Notes under the pieces: model-generated
Told to the model about the DNA's origin: nothing
Seen by the model: only the letters and a program-made list of their open reading frames with translations
The model's database searches: none
Made by a program: the position numbers and the translations under genes
From: an uncultured Corynebacterium sp.
Lineage (GTDB): Bacteria > Actinomycetota > Actinomycetes > Mycobacteriales > Mycobacteriaceae
Direction: 5' to 3'
Assembly: GCA_943908385.1 (NCBI GenBank)
Contig: CALTTF010000023.1
Span: 1 to 23,723 of the forward strand
DNA: 23,723 nt
Part shown: positions 1-6,541 of the stretch, piece after piece
How positions within the stretch are numbered: the first letter of the stretch is position 1
Layout of the letters: each line of letters starts with the position of its first letter

Positions 1-53
1 GCGAGGGCTCCCGCACCGTCGGCGCTGGCCGCGTCACCAAGATCCTGGACTAG
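1..53 (+). CDS. tuf: Elongation factor Tu, C-terminal end (partial)
   Basis: Only the last 16 codons and the stop are present; the gene begins upstream of the window. The frame starting at base 3 reads EGSRTVGAGRVTKILD and stops at TAG (51-53), which is the characteristic C-terminus of bacterial EF-Tu (domain 3 strand RTVGAGxVTKI). EF-Tu is the GTPase that delivers aminoacyl-tRNA to the ribosome. Its position upstream of the S10 ribosomal cluster matches the usual actinobacterial str-S10 order. Here, however, tuf is separated from rpsJ by about 7 kb of unrelated genes and is closed by its own terminator, so it is not co-transcribed with rpsJ. Confidence 0.93.
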   Translation, partial: EGSRTVGAGRVTKILD

Positions 54-75
54 TCTCGAACTAGCTTCCTAGATC

Positions 76-108
76 AAGCCGCATCCCGTCATGGGGGTGC
101 GGCTTTTT
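76..108 (+). terminator. Rho-independent terminator of tuf
   Basis: The arm AAGCCGCATCCC (76-87) pairs with GGGGTGCGGCTT (94-105) with a single T-G wobble, and a run of five T (104-108) follows. It lies 22 bp after the tuf stop codon. Confidence 0.9.
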
Positions 109-112
109 GCAT

Positions 113-123
113 GCTTATCGACG
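113..123 (+). repeat. 11-mer GCTTATCGACG, copy 1
   Basis: Exact copy of the dispersed 11-mer, intergenic, just after the tuf terminator and immediately 5' of the inverted DnaA boxes. Confidence 0.9.
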
Positions 124-163
124 CCTGTGGATAAAGTTCCGCTGCAAGCCGGTTATCCACAGG
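124..163. promoter_or_regulatory. Inverted pair of perfect DnaA boxes
   Basis: TGTGGATAA (126-134) and TTATCCACA (153-161) are both exact matches to the high-affinity DnaA box, in opposite orientation. The inverted repeat extends to CCTGTGGATAA / TTATCCACAGG, with about 17 nt between arms. It lies upstream of the HNH endonuclease start. The sequence is seen directly; DnaA binding is inference. The pair could equally be a conserved leader of this endonuclease family or a DnaA-titrating or regulatory site. Confidence 0.6.
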
Positions 164-201
164 TTTGTCCGGTGTCTATTTCGGTGGGCCTTGACTGGGT
201 T

Positions 202-207
202 TAGCGT
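202..207 (+). promoter_or_regulatory. -10 box (TAGCGT), leaderless promoter of HNH gene
   Basis: TAGCGT is followed by 7 nt and the ATG at 215, the spacing expected when transcription starts at the A of the start codon. It supports 215 as the start. Confidence 0.5.
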
Positions 208-214
208 GTGGGGC

Positions 215-1291
215 ATGAACGATTTCGACGCGTTTGTTGCTTCTGCTACTCGACCGATGGATATCCTGGCTGGTTTCGACCGCCAGGCCGTTGTCGATGC
301 TGGAATCAAGTCGTCGGTTGCTGTCGAGGGCGAGAAGGCGCGCACGGTCTATTTCGGTGCGACGCGGTTCAAGCGTCAGCAGGCTAATGCTGTGCGCATC
401 GCCCGGGATACGGGGAAGTCGTTGGACCAGATCTTCTTCATTGAGCAGCAAGTGCGCGGCATAGCCTCCGACCGCGAGAAGTGGAAACTCCGCCTGGCCC
501 TGCTGTCGGTGCGGGGCAACTACGAAACGCTGCGCCGCCGCGCCAAAGAGATCATCCCCGACCCGGACGCCGACAAACCCGCCCCGCAGTCGTCTGTCCG
601 GTTTGGCCGGTCCCGGAAGGGCAAGCGCACCTTCAGCGCCACCGGCGATGAGCACGAGATCGCCGCGTTGGAGCACTCCCTGCGCCAGGACCTCGACTCC
701 AACCGTCCCGAGGGCCCGCAAATGTATGAAGCCTTCGCCGACCTCCTGCGTAACGACGCTGGTGTCGCCGCCGCTGTTCCTCGCCCGTTGATTCAGATTC
801 CGCTTCCCGACTACATAAAGATCCTCGGCGGCAAGGGTGATGAGACGATCCTTGGGTTGTCGGATGGCACCACGATGACAGGTGCGGAGTATTTGACCCA
901 CCACCACTCGAAGGACTTGGAGGTGGGCCTGTTCCACCCGCAGGCAGGACCGGTGAACTTGTACAGCACGAAGCGGTTCGCGAATCAGAAGCAGCGGGAC
1001 TTGGCGCGGGCGACGTTGACGACGTGTCCTGTGCCGGATTGTCGGCATGCGGCGGATAATTGCGAGGTCCACCACATCACACCCTGGGCCCGTGGCGGGC
1101 CGACGAATATGGACAACCTGTCGATCTTGTGTAGGTATCACAACCGCACTAACGACGACGACCCCCACCGCGACCACCGGGGGCGAATACGGATGCGCGG
1201 AGGAACACCCACCTGGTTCTCGCCGCGCGGAACACCGGTACCGAACACCACACACCAGTATGGTGCAATGCACCTGCTGTTCGGGAAATAG
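215..1291 (+). CDS. HNH endonuclease, DUF222/13E12-like family
   Basis: Predicted 358-residue protein of the actinobacterial DUF222-HNH (13E12 repeat-like) family. The C-terminal zinc-HNH module is intact: C271 and C276 in CPVPDC, the catalytic His pair in EVHHITPW (284-291), GGPTNMDNL, and C306..H309 in LCRYHN. The N-terminal 250 residues are the helical DUF222-type region. Start: ATG 215 is preferred because a TAGCGT box sits 7 nt upstream; an in-frame TTG at 107 would overlap the tuf terminator and the DnaA boxes. The family is multicopy and sporadically distributed in actinobacterial genomes, and its biological role is poorly known. The gene stands alone between tuf and a convergent hypothetical gene. 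Nuclease activity is inferred from the motif. Confidence 0.85.
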   Translation: MNDFDAFVASATRPMDILAGFDRQAVVDAGIKSSVAVEGEKARTVYFGATRFKRQQANAVRIARDTGKSLDQIFFIEQQVRGIASDREKWKLRLALLSVRGNYETLRRRAKEIIPDPDADKPAPQSSVRFGRSRKGKRTFSATGDEHEIAALEHSLRQDLDSNRPEGPQMYEAFADLLRNDAGVAAAVPRPLIQIPLPDYIKILGGKGDETILGLSDGTTMTGAEYLTHHHSKDLEVGLFHPQAGPVNLYSTKRFANQKQRDLARATLTTCPVPDCRHAADNCEVHHITPWARGGPTNMDNLSILCRYHNRTNDDDPHRDHRGRIRMRGGTPTWFSPRGTPVPNTTHQYGAMHLLFGK

Positions 1292-1350
1292 CAACACCAA
1301 CGGCTGCGAGCGAAGCATGCCCTACGGCCGGTTAGGTGCGCGCGGACGAG

Positions 1351-2319
1351 CTATTTCTTGGGTTTGTCGTTGGTCCACGTGCCGTGAATGGTGCCGTCGT
1401 CGGCAATGCAGCCGGACCACGAGTAGTGACGAGGCCACCGGGTGAGAAATGGAATGATTCGCGTGAGCACCCACGCGGCGCCGTGCTGTTTAACACCGGT
1501 CCAGGAACGCTCGACGGTCCACGCCATTTTCCCGCCGGGTGCGAACGCGACGGTTCCGCTCATCGCGTGATCGTCTTCCACGCTTAGCGACCATCCGCAG
1601 TTTCCCGCCCCCAGCTCCCGCAGTTCGCCGACCGAAGGCAGGGCAGGGGAGAAGCTCAGCTCAATTCCGCCTTCGCGTAGCGACGAGAGTCGGCCGCGTT
1701 CATCGACATCTTCTCCCTCACATGCGGCGTTGACCCCGTCGGGCAAAAGCTTCACCACGGTGTTTCCGCGCGCGGCTTTGACACTGAGAGCGCGGCGCCC
1801 GCCCCACAAGAACGGCAATTTCTTCGGCACCAAAGGCTGCCCGTCGTATGCGGCGGCGAAGTCCATGGGCTGAGGCACGAAGCTGAACTGGTGCATGTAC
1901 GGAAAGAATAAGCTGGTGGGCTCGGCTATCGCGGCGGCGGGCGGGGCGAGGAAGTCGAACCCTTTCCACGGCCGCGGTTGCCGGACGCGCCAGACGAGGT
2001 TGTGACCGCCAGCAGTGAACGCGATGTCGATGGTGATTCCGTCGTCGCCGAGCTCAAAGACAGCGGATCTGAATTCACCCGGAGCGTTGTGCGCGATGGG
2101 GCCGCGGAGCGGAACATCGACCGGCTCCAGCGCGAGGTGGGGTTCCCAGGCGTAGTTCGTGGTGCCGTCGGCGAGACAGTAAGCGACGCGTACTCCGTAC
2201 CCGCCGACGCCGTCGCGCACGTATTGCGCTTCGAGGAAGGTGACGGGGGACCCCTCGGTCAGGTCGCAGGGGGCGAGGCGGAGCATTGACGAATCGACGT
2301 CGAGGGCTACTGGCCACAT
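1351..2319 (-). CDS. Conserved hypothetical protein (322 aa)
   Basis: I do not recognise the family. The protein has no signal peptide, no membrane segment and no obvious catalytic motif. It is rich in beta-type segments and aromatic residues (for example SLFFPYMHQFSFVP near residue 135, KMAWTVERSW near 265, HYSWSGCIADDGTIHGTWT near the C-terminus), suggesting an all-beta lipocalin- or carbohydrate-binding-like fold, but that is only an impression. Codon use is typical of the neighbourhood (strong G/C in third positions), so the frame is real. Start: ATG 2319, with a TAATAT -10 box 6 nt upstream, indicating a leaderless transcript. It is divergent from the 2361 gene, with their promoters interleaved, and converges on the HNH gene. 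Confidence 0.7.
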   Translation of the reverse strand: MWPVALDVDSSMLRLAPCDLTEGSPVTFLEAQYVRDGVGGYGVRVAYCLADGTTNYAWEPHLALEPVDVPLRGPIAHNAPGEFRSAVFELGDDGITIDIAFTAGGHNLVWRVRQPRPWKGFDFLAPPAAAIAEPTSLFFPYMHQFSFVPQPMDFAAAYDGQPLVPKKLPFLWGGRRALSVKAARGNTVVKLLPDGVNAACEGEDVDERGRLSSLREGGIELSFSPALPSVGELRELGAGNCGWSLSVEDDHAMSGTVAFAPGGKMAWTVERSWTGVKQHGAAWVLTRIIPFLTRWPRHYSWSGCIADDGTIHGTWTNDKPKK

Positions 2320-2325
2320 GCCTTC

Positions 2326-2331
2326 ATATTA
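2326..2331 (-). promoter_or_regulatory. -10 box (TAATAT), leaderless promoter of the 1351-2319 gene
   Basis: On the minus strand TAATAT is followed by 6 nt and ATG 2319. It lies 17 bp from the opposing -10 box of the divergent gene, so the two promoters must compete for space. Confidence 0.5.
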
Positions 2332-2347
2332 TCGACGGCAGCCCACG

Positions 2348-2353
2348 TAAGCT
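2348..2353 (+). promoter_or_regulatory. -10 box (TAAGCT), leaderless promoter of the 2361-3068 gene
   Basis: TAAGCT is followed by exactly 7 nt and GTG 2361; this decides the start of the downstream gene. Confidence 0.5.
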
Positions 2354-2360
2354 GGGCTTT

Positions 2361-3068
2361 GTGCATGACCCCACCCGAATCCCGCGCGTCCTCGATCAGC
2401 TCCGCCGAACGTGGGAGGGCCAGCCGGACCTTCCGCTGGCGACGCTCTTCGGCATCCTGGCCAACCGCGGCGCCGGCTGGGGCACGACAGACGAGGAACT
2501 CGAGCAATTGCTTATCGACGAATCCTCCTCCCACCCCTCCGACCTTCCCCTCACCCCGGACCGCCGCGTGGCCAGCGACTTACTCATCGAGACAGACTCT
2601 CCCGCGCACCGCGTCACACTGACAGCAGCCGGCGACGTCGTGGTGCGTTCAGCGGGCGAGCGCGACCGTCAGCCGAGCGTGTGGAAATACGCCTCAGTCC
2701 GCCCGACGGGACCAGGCAGAATGCTCACCGTGGCCGATAGCGAGGACGTGGAGCACCGCCTCGGAATGGTGACCCTGATATCCCGCATCGCAGAGCCCGC
2801 GGCCCCATTCACGACCAACCTCGACGGGCTGGAGCGCGACGAGATCGGAAACGCAGTATGGCTCGTCGTCTTCGCCGACGGAGCACGCCTGCTGGTCACG
2901 CAGCGGCTGCACTTCTGGCAGGTCGACAGACGTGCAGTGACAAAAACAACGCACGCCTGGAGCCAGGTCGTGCGTTGCCGTGTGGGCGATTACTTCGCCT
3001 ATGTGTCAGGGGGAGGAGAGCAGGTGGAGATGGGGGTCGTCGATAAGCTGCTGCTTGTGGAGAGCTAA
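2361..3068 (+). CDS. Hypothetical protein (235 aa)
   Basis: Family not recognised. GTG 2361 is chosen as start because a TAAGCT box precedes it by 7 nt; an upstream in-frame TTG at 2286 would overlap the divergent gene. The N-terminal ~70 residues are helical (IPRVLDQLRRTWEG, LPLATLFGILANRGAGWG, TDEELEQLLIDE), resembling a small helical domain. The C-terminal half is beta-rich (AVWLVVFADGARLLVTQRLHFWQV). No signal peptide or TM segment. The last codons overlap the stop of the convergent membrane-protein gene by 4 bp. Two copies of the dispersed 11-mer lie inside it, coding LID and VDK. A cytoplasmic role is likely but unassigned. Confidence 0.65.
   Translation: MHDPTRIPRVLDQLRRTWEGQPDLPLATLFGILANRGAGWGTTDEELEQLLIDESSSHPSDLPLTPDRRVASDLLIETDSPAHRVTLTAAGDVVVRSAGERDRQPSVWKYASVRPTGPGRMLTVADSEDVEHRLGMVTLISRIAEPAAPFTTNLDGLERDEIGNAVWLVVFADGARLLVTQRLHFWQVDRRAVTKTTHAWSQVVRCRVGDYFAYVSGGGEQVEMGVVDKLLLVES
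2510..2520 (+). repeat. 11-mer GCTTATCGACG, copy 2
   Basis: Exact copy inside the 2361-3068 gene, read as LID. Confidence 0.9.
3038..3048 (-). repeat. 11-mer GCTTATCGACG, copy 3
   Basis: Exact copy (plus strand CGTCGATAAGC) near the end of the 2361-3068 gene, read as VDK. Confidence 0.9.
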
Positions 3069-3625
3069 GCGGCGACCTTGTCGAGGTGCAGCTTGAACAC
3101 GGTGTCGATGTCCATGGTGTCTACGGCGTCGCGGAAGTCGGCGTCGATCGCCTCGACGAATGCCACGACGGTCTCCAGGTCGAAGTCCGGGTTCGCGGTG
3201 ACGGTGAAGGTGGCGGTGGGGCGGTCGCCGACGTAGGCGACGGTTTGCTTGGCCTGTTTCACGATCTCGGAGTTCTCCGCGTGGTTGCATGCCGCCTGCG
3301 CGAGGCGCGCGACGTTGATGCGGGTGTCACCGAGGTCCGGCTGCGCGGTGCCGATGAACCGGTTGTTGAAACCGCGGTTGCGGATATTCGGCATGATCAG
3401 CCACAGCCCGAGAATGAACGCGCCGACCATGGTGCCGATCAATGCGGCGGTGTACCAGTTCATGCCGGGCACGTCGGTGAGCAGTGAGCGGTTGACGCCG
3501 CGCACGAACTCGGAGACGTACGGGATATCCCAGTACAGCGCGGTTGGGACGAGCCCGCCGACGAGGAGGATCAGGCCGAGCAGGAAGATGATCAGCCTGT
3601 CGAAGAATGCCAGTCTGCGTGTCAT
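3065..3625 (-). CDS. AmaP-like alkaline shock membrane protein
   Basis: 186-residue protein with two predicted membrane helices (about residues 11-30 and 58-78) and a soluble C-terminal domain of ~105 residues (TRINVARLAQAACNHAEN..., TATFTVTANPDFDL...). This is the layout of AmaP-type proteins, which in Firmicutes anchor Asp23 to the membrane; the assignment here rests on topology and gene context rather than on a diagnostic motif. ATG 3625 overlaps the stop of the upstream gene by 4 bp (ATGA), so translation is coupled. It is the last gene of the Asp23 cluster, and its stop overlaps the stop of the convergent gene tail-to-tail by 4 bp (3065-3068), so no terminator fits between them. Confidence 0.72.
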   Translation of the reverse strand: MTRRLAFFDRLIIFLLGLILLVGGLVPTALYWDIPYVSEFVRGVNRSLLTDVPGMNWYTAALIGTMVGAFILGLWLIMPNIRNRGFNNRFIGTAQPDLGDTRINVARLAQAACNHAENSEIVKQAKQTVAYVGDRPTATFTVTANPDFDLETVVAFVEAIDADFRDAVDTMDIDTVFKLHLDKVAA

Positions 3626-4194
3626 GCCAGCTCCTTCGCTTGGGTCGGACGGTGGATGTTGACGCGGACCTTCGGGGTCTGCGCGAGCCGCTGCATTTCG
3701 CCGCCGAGAACCTCGGTGAGGCGGTGGTCGAGGTCCGCGGAGCCGTCGTCTTCCACGTCGACGGTGAGCTTTTTGCGCGTCGCGCGGGAGGCGATGTTGG
3801 CGCGGCCGAGCTCGTTGCGCGCGGACGCGGTGGCTTTGCGCGCGACGTCGACGGGGCGCATCCAGATCGAGGAGGCGGAGTCGACGCGGACGTAGCGGCG
3901 CGGGCGCGGCTTGAACGCGGCGATGATGAGCCACAGACCGACGAGCGCGACGACGATGCCGACGCCGACGCCGACGGGGTTGACAGCCGCGGTGCCGAGC
4001 CAGTCGAGCACGGGGCGCACCCAGGAGTTTTCGGGGTCGTTTTCTTGGTAGCGGTACCACAGGTCGCGCCCGACGACGGCGGACAGCGCGATGAGCACCA
4101 GTCCGAGGAGGATGGTCAGCCAGCGCACCGCCGGGTTGCCTTTGGGTTCGGCGCCGGAGCGGGGGCCGGTGAATTCGGGGGTCGGTTTCGTCAC
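3622..4194 (-). CDS. Two-TM membrane protein of Asp23 cluster (DUF6286-like)
   Basis: 190-residue protein with a polar, proline-containing cytoplasmic N-terminus, two predicted membrane helices (about 25-42 and 72-93), a basic stop-transfer stretch (KPRPRRYVR) and a C-terminal soluble domain of ~90 residues (SSIWMRPVDVARKATASARNELG..., KKLTVDVEDD..., PKVRVNIHRP). Such proteins accompany Asp23 genes in actinobacteria and are annotated DUF6286 or AmaP-like. It is translationally coupled on both sides by ATGA overlaps with the 4191 and 3065 genes. Presumed role: membrane partner of Asp23-family proteins in envelope-stress tolerance (inference). Confidence 0.7.
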   Translation of the reverse strand: MTKPTPEFTGPRSGAEPKGNPAVRWLTILLGLVLIALSAVVGRDLWYRYQENDPENSWVRPVLDWLGTAAVNPVGVGVGIVVALVGLWLIIAAFKPRPRRYVRVDSASSIWMRPVDVARKATASARNELGRANIASRATRKKLTVDVEDDGSADLDHRLTEVLGGEMQRLAQTPKVRVNIHRPTQAKELA

Positions 4195-5279
4195 GGTCGC
4201 TGCACCTCCTTGTTGTCGTCGGGGCGGATTCGCACGGTCTGGGTGGAGTCGCCGATGGGCTTGGCGAGGGCGTCGTCGTCCGCACGGTCGGGCTCGATGG
4301 TGATCTCAGCGAGCGGGCGCTGCGGAGGCAGTTGCGGGGAGACGACGTCCAGGCGCGGAACGGTGATCGCGCGGAGCGGTTCGGGCATCGGCTTGACGAC
4401 GTCCACATGCCGCCCCCTTTTCGCCGTCACCTCCGTCAGCGGGCGCTGCGCCGGCAGGGACACTGGGGTGAGCTGCGGGCGGCGCTTGATCTCGACGAGA
4501 CGCAGCGGCTGCGGCGCGGGGCGCTCTGCGGGGATGCGCGGTGCAACCCGGGTGACCTCGATCTTCGTCAGCGGTGCCGGCGCGGGTGCGCTGATGCGGC
4601 GCGGGCGAGTCGGCTTCTCGACGCCCACTGCTCTCAGCGGCGCCACTTCCGGAAGTTCCGGGCTGACTGGTCGCGCCGGCTCCGGGGTGTCCACGTGAAT
4701 GACGCGGAGCGGCTCCGGCGTGGCGACGGACGAGGGGCGCGGCGGCGGCGGCGTCGATACGTGCCGGATCTGCACAGGGTCCGGGGTGCGGACGGGGCGC
4801 AGAGAGGTGTAGGTCGAGTCGTCGACGGTGATGTCGGCGAGCCGTACAGGCGCCTGGACGTGCGGCGAGGAGACCTTCGACCGGTTCACGCGGATGGCCG
4901 CCGGGGCGATGCCCGTCGGGTGGTGGAGCAGGTCGTTGCGGGTGACGCGCTGGCCCAGCCCCGCGGATTCGGCGTCCACGACGACGATGTTGACCTTCTG
5001 CACCGTGAGTCCCGTGAGCGTCTCCACGTGGGAGCCGATGGTCTCGCGCACCTCGTCGGTGATCGCGCCGACGGGGGCGGGGTAGGAGCTGACGATCTCG
5101 ACGTCGAGAATCACTGCGCCCGCAGGCCTGTCGATCTGCGCGTTCACGCGCGGGAAGCTCCGGCCCGCGAGGCCAGCGAGCTTCGCGTCGATCGCGCGCA
5201 CGCCCGGGACGGACAGCACGGCAACTTCGCCGATGCGCTCGACGGTCTTTTCGCTAATGCGGTACGAGGCTGGATCCAT
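4191..5279 (-). CDS. Asp23/Gls24 domain protein with proline-rich repeat tail
   Basis: 362 residues. The N-terminal ~108 residues are a recognisable Asp23/Gls24 domain (ISEKTVERIGEVAVLSVPGV..., then AVILDVEIVSSYPAPVGAITDEVRETIGSHVETLTGLTVQKVNIVV). The remaining ~250 residues are a low-complexity, Pro/Arg/Val-rich tail holding nine spaced copies of a P-L-x-x-[IV]-x-V-like core, with cores beginning near residues 144, 168, 190, 214, 236, 258, 280, 301 and 322, i.e. every 21-24 residues. There is no membrane helix. ATG 5279 overlaps the stop of the DUF2273-type gene by one base (TAATG). The tail probably acts as an extended adaptor or multivalent binding region (inference). I know no family with this exact combination. 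Confidence 0.82.
   Translation of the reverse strand: MDPASYRISEKTVERIGEVAVLSVPGVRAIDAKLAGLAGRSFPRVNAQIDRPAGAVILDVEIVSSYPAPVGAITDEVRETIGSHVETLTGLTVQKVNIVVVDAESAGLGQRVTRNDLLHHPTGIAPAAIRVNRSKVSSPHVQAPVRLADITVDDSTYTSLRPVRTPDPVQIRHVSTPPPPRPSSVATPEPLRVIHVDTPEPARPVSPELPEVAPLRAVGVEKPTRPRRISAPAPAPLTKIEVTRVAPRIPAERPAPQPLRLVEIKRRPQLTPVSLPAQRPLTEVTAKRGRHVDVVKPMPEPLRAITVPRLDVVSPQLPPQRPLAEITIEPDRADDDALAKPIGDSTQTVRIRPDDNKEVQRP
4290..4850 (-). repeat. Nine-unit, ~22-residue proline-rich coding repeat
   Basis: Residues 144-330 of the Asp23-domain protein. Cores: PVRLADITV, PVQIRHVST, PLRVIHVDT, PLRAVGVEK, PLTKIEVTR, PLRLVEIKR, PLTEVTAKR, PLRAITVPR, PLAEITIEP, separated by 21-24 residues. Linkers are Pro-rich (xPxxP). 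The repeats are divergent at the DNA level, so this is an old duplication rather than a slipping microsatellite. Confidence 0.8.
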
Positions 5280-5479
5280 TACCCACGACCCCGCCCGGAG
5301 GTGGTGCTGACGAGTTCAGCCAGATCGATGCGGCCCTCCAGCTGCGCGCCGACGACACCGCCGATGGCGCCGAACAGGAGCGTGAAGAAGAACCCGATCC
5401 AACCGCCGAGGATCAAAGCGAACGCCAGCACGATACCGATGACGGCACCGAGGACGGTCTTATTGGAGAAAATGTTCAT
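5279..5479 (-). CDS. Small membrane protein, DUF2273 family
   Basis: 66 residues: a short N-terminus (MNIFSNK), a long hydrophobic glycine-rich stretch forming two close membrane helices (about 8-27 and 29-47), then a polar tail ending in TTSGRGRG. Size, composition and position next to Asp23 genes match DUF2273 proteins of alkaline-shock clusters. ATG 5479 is preceded by the weak SD-like GGAATA. The stop overlaps the ATG of the next gene (TAATG). Function is not established; probably part of the membrane-attached Asp23 complex. Confidence 0.75.
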   Translation of the reverse strand: MNIFSNKTVLGAVIGIVLAFALILGGWIGFFFTLLFGAIGGVVGAQLEGRIDLAELVSTTSGRGRG

Positions 5480-5610
5480 GTGTATTCCACATTTCTTGTT
5501 CGTTCTATTGCGTTGGTGAACGGTGGTGTGACGTGTGCGGGCGCCCGCGCAGAGCCGGAGTGCGCGGCACCCGCGATGTGCTGACTCGGCTGCTTGGCTG
5601 ACTCTGGCGG

Positions 5611-5976
5611 CTACGCGGCGTCGTCGAACACGACGTCGATGCGCGGCCCCGAGCCAGCGCCTGAGGCAGCGCCCGAACCGGCGCCTGAGGCAGCGCCCGA
5701 GTCAAGCTCAGCGAAGGTCGGCAGCGCCAGCACCGCCGACCGGACATCGGTCACGACCGCGGGGATCTGGCGGCGGGAGGACAGGTCGTAGGTGAGGTGG
5801 AGGGCGAGGTGGGGGACGGTGTCGTCGATAAGCTGAATGCCTTCGATCATCGCGCCGCTGACCCGCAGGAACGCTTGCCCCATGCGGCCGCCGGACACTC
5901 CCGCCACACCGTCGACTGACAGCGCCGCGTCACGGATTGCCTCCGCGACGTCTTGGGTGACGGAAAAAGCGGGCAT
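5611..5976 (-). CDS. Short Asp23-like protein with Gly/Ala/Ser repeat
   Basis: 121 residues. Residues 5-85 resemble a minimal Asp23/Gls24 fold: an N-terminal helix followed by a 'DGVAGVSGG' turn (compare 'PGVRAI' in the neighbour), a strand (AFLRVSG), a long acidic stretch (IEGIQLIDDTVPHLALHLTYDL), and a helix starting 'QIPAVVTDVRSAVLAL'. A low-complexity linker built of two SGAASGAG units precedes the C-terminal RIDVVFDDAA strand. It lies 2 bp after asp23 and is surely co-transcribed. Family assignment is from the pattern and context, less certain than for its two Asp23 neighbours. A copy of the dispersed 11-mer codes LID near residue 50. Confidence 0.72.
   Translation of the reverse strand: MPAFSVTQDVAEAIRDAALSVDGVAGVSGGRMGQAFLRVSGAMIEGIQLIDDTVPHLALHLTYDLSSRRQIPAVVTDVRSAVLALPTFAELDSGAASGAGSGAASGAGSGPRIDVVFDDAA
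5651..5698. repeat. 24-bp in-frame tandem repeat (2 units)
   Basis: Bases 5651-5674 and 5675-5698 match at 22 of 24 positions and encode SGAASGAG twice in the linker of the short Asp23-like protein. Copy number is a likely site of strain variation by slippage. Confidence 0.85.
5823..5833 (-). repeat. 11-mer GCTTATCGACG, copy 4
   Basis: Exact copy (plus strand CGTCGATAAGC) in the short Asp23-like gene, read as LID. Confidence 0.9.
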
Positions 5977-5978
5977 TC

Positions 5979-6482
5979 TTACTGGTCCAGTGCCTGCTGG
6001 TTGGACTGCTGGGAGGCCTGCTCGGTCTCGGTGGCCTCCTCCGGCAGGTTGACGTCGTGGACGGTGACGTCGACGCGGTCGACGATCAGGCCGGTCATGC
6101 GGGTGATCGCGATGGTGATGTTCTCGCGGATGGCGTTAGCCAGCTCGTGGATGGCGACGCCGTACTCGGCGATGACAGCGACTGCGACGTTCGCGTGGCC
6201 GTTCTCGACAGCGACGTTGACGCCCTGCTGGACGTTGGTGGAGGACGTCAGGGACTCGCGCACAGCGCCCCACATGCGGGCAGCGCCGCCGCCCAGGTTG
6301 TGCACGCCGGAGACCTCGCGGGCCGCGATGCCGGCGATCTTGCCCACGACGTTGTCGTCGATGACGGTGGTGCCGTGCTCGGTCTCGAGAACCTCGTTGC
6401 GCGGCTGAGCCTGCGCCTCCGGGGTGGTGGAGCCGCCGGTAGCCGGGGTGTTCTGGGTGTTGTTCTCGTTGTTGTCGGACAT
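5979..6482 (-). CDS. Asp23/Gls24 family envelope stress protein
   Basis: 167 residues. An unstructured Asn/Thr/Gln/Pro-rich N-terminus (1-30) is followed by a full Asp23/Gls24 domain (about 33-150: ETEHGTTVIDDNVVGKIAGIAAREVSGVHNLGGG..., GHANVAVAVIAEYGVAIHELANAIRENITIAITRMTGLIVDRVDVTVHDV) and an acidic/Gln-rich tail. Asp23 proteins are abundant cytoplasmic, membrane-associated proteins linked to alkaline and cell-wall stress. First gene of the minus-strand cluster 6482-3065. ATG 6482 is preceded by an AAGGATT Shine-Dalgarno and, further up, by a TATATA -10 box, so unlike most genes here it has a true leader and is probably strongly translated. Confidence 0.93.
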   Translation of the reverse strand: MSDNNENNTQNTPATGGSTTPEAQAQPRNEVLETEHGTTVIDDNVVGKIAGIAAREVSGVHNLGGGAARMWGAVRESLTSSTNVQQGVNVAVENGHANVAVAVIAEYGVAIHELANAIRENITIAITRMTGLIVDRVDVTVHDVNLPEEATETEQASQQSNQQALDQ

Positions 6483-6513
6483 GACAATCCTTTCAGCAGG
6501 TCTTTCGCGGTTC

Positions 6514-6541
6514 TATATAGTCAGTGTGATGCGCCGTCGAA
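6514..6541 (-). promoter_or_regulatory. Promoter of the Asp23 cluster
   Basis: Minus strand: TTCGAC (6541-6536), 16-nt spacer, TATATA (6519-6514), giving a leader of about 25-30 nt with SD before ATG 6482. Confidence 0.5.

Noticed and set aside
107..214. In-frame TTG extension of the HNH gene
   Set aside because: It would start inside the tuf terminator and translate the DnaA boxes; a leaderless-type box fits ATG 215.
176..1318. 380-codon open frame antisense to the HNH gene
   Set aside because: Shadow of a GC-rich gene: no family motif, Arg/Val-rich composition, and the plus strand has an intact HNH domain.
2327..2337. TATTATCGACG as a further 11-mer copy
   Set aside because: Two mismatches; better explained as part of the minus-strand -10 box.
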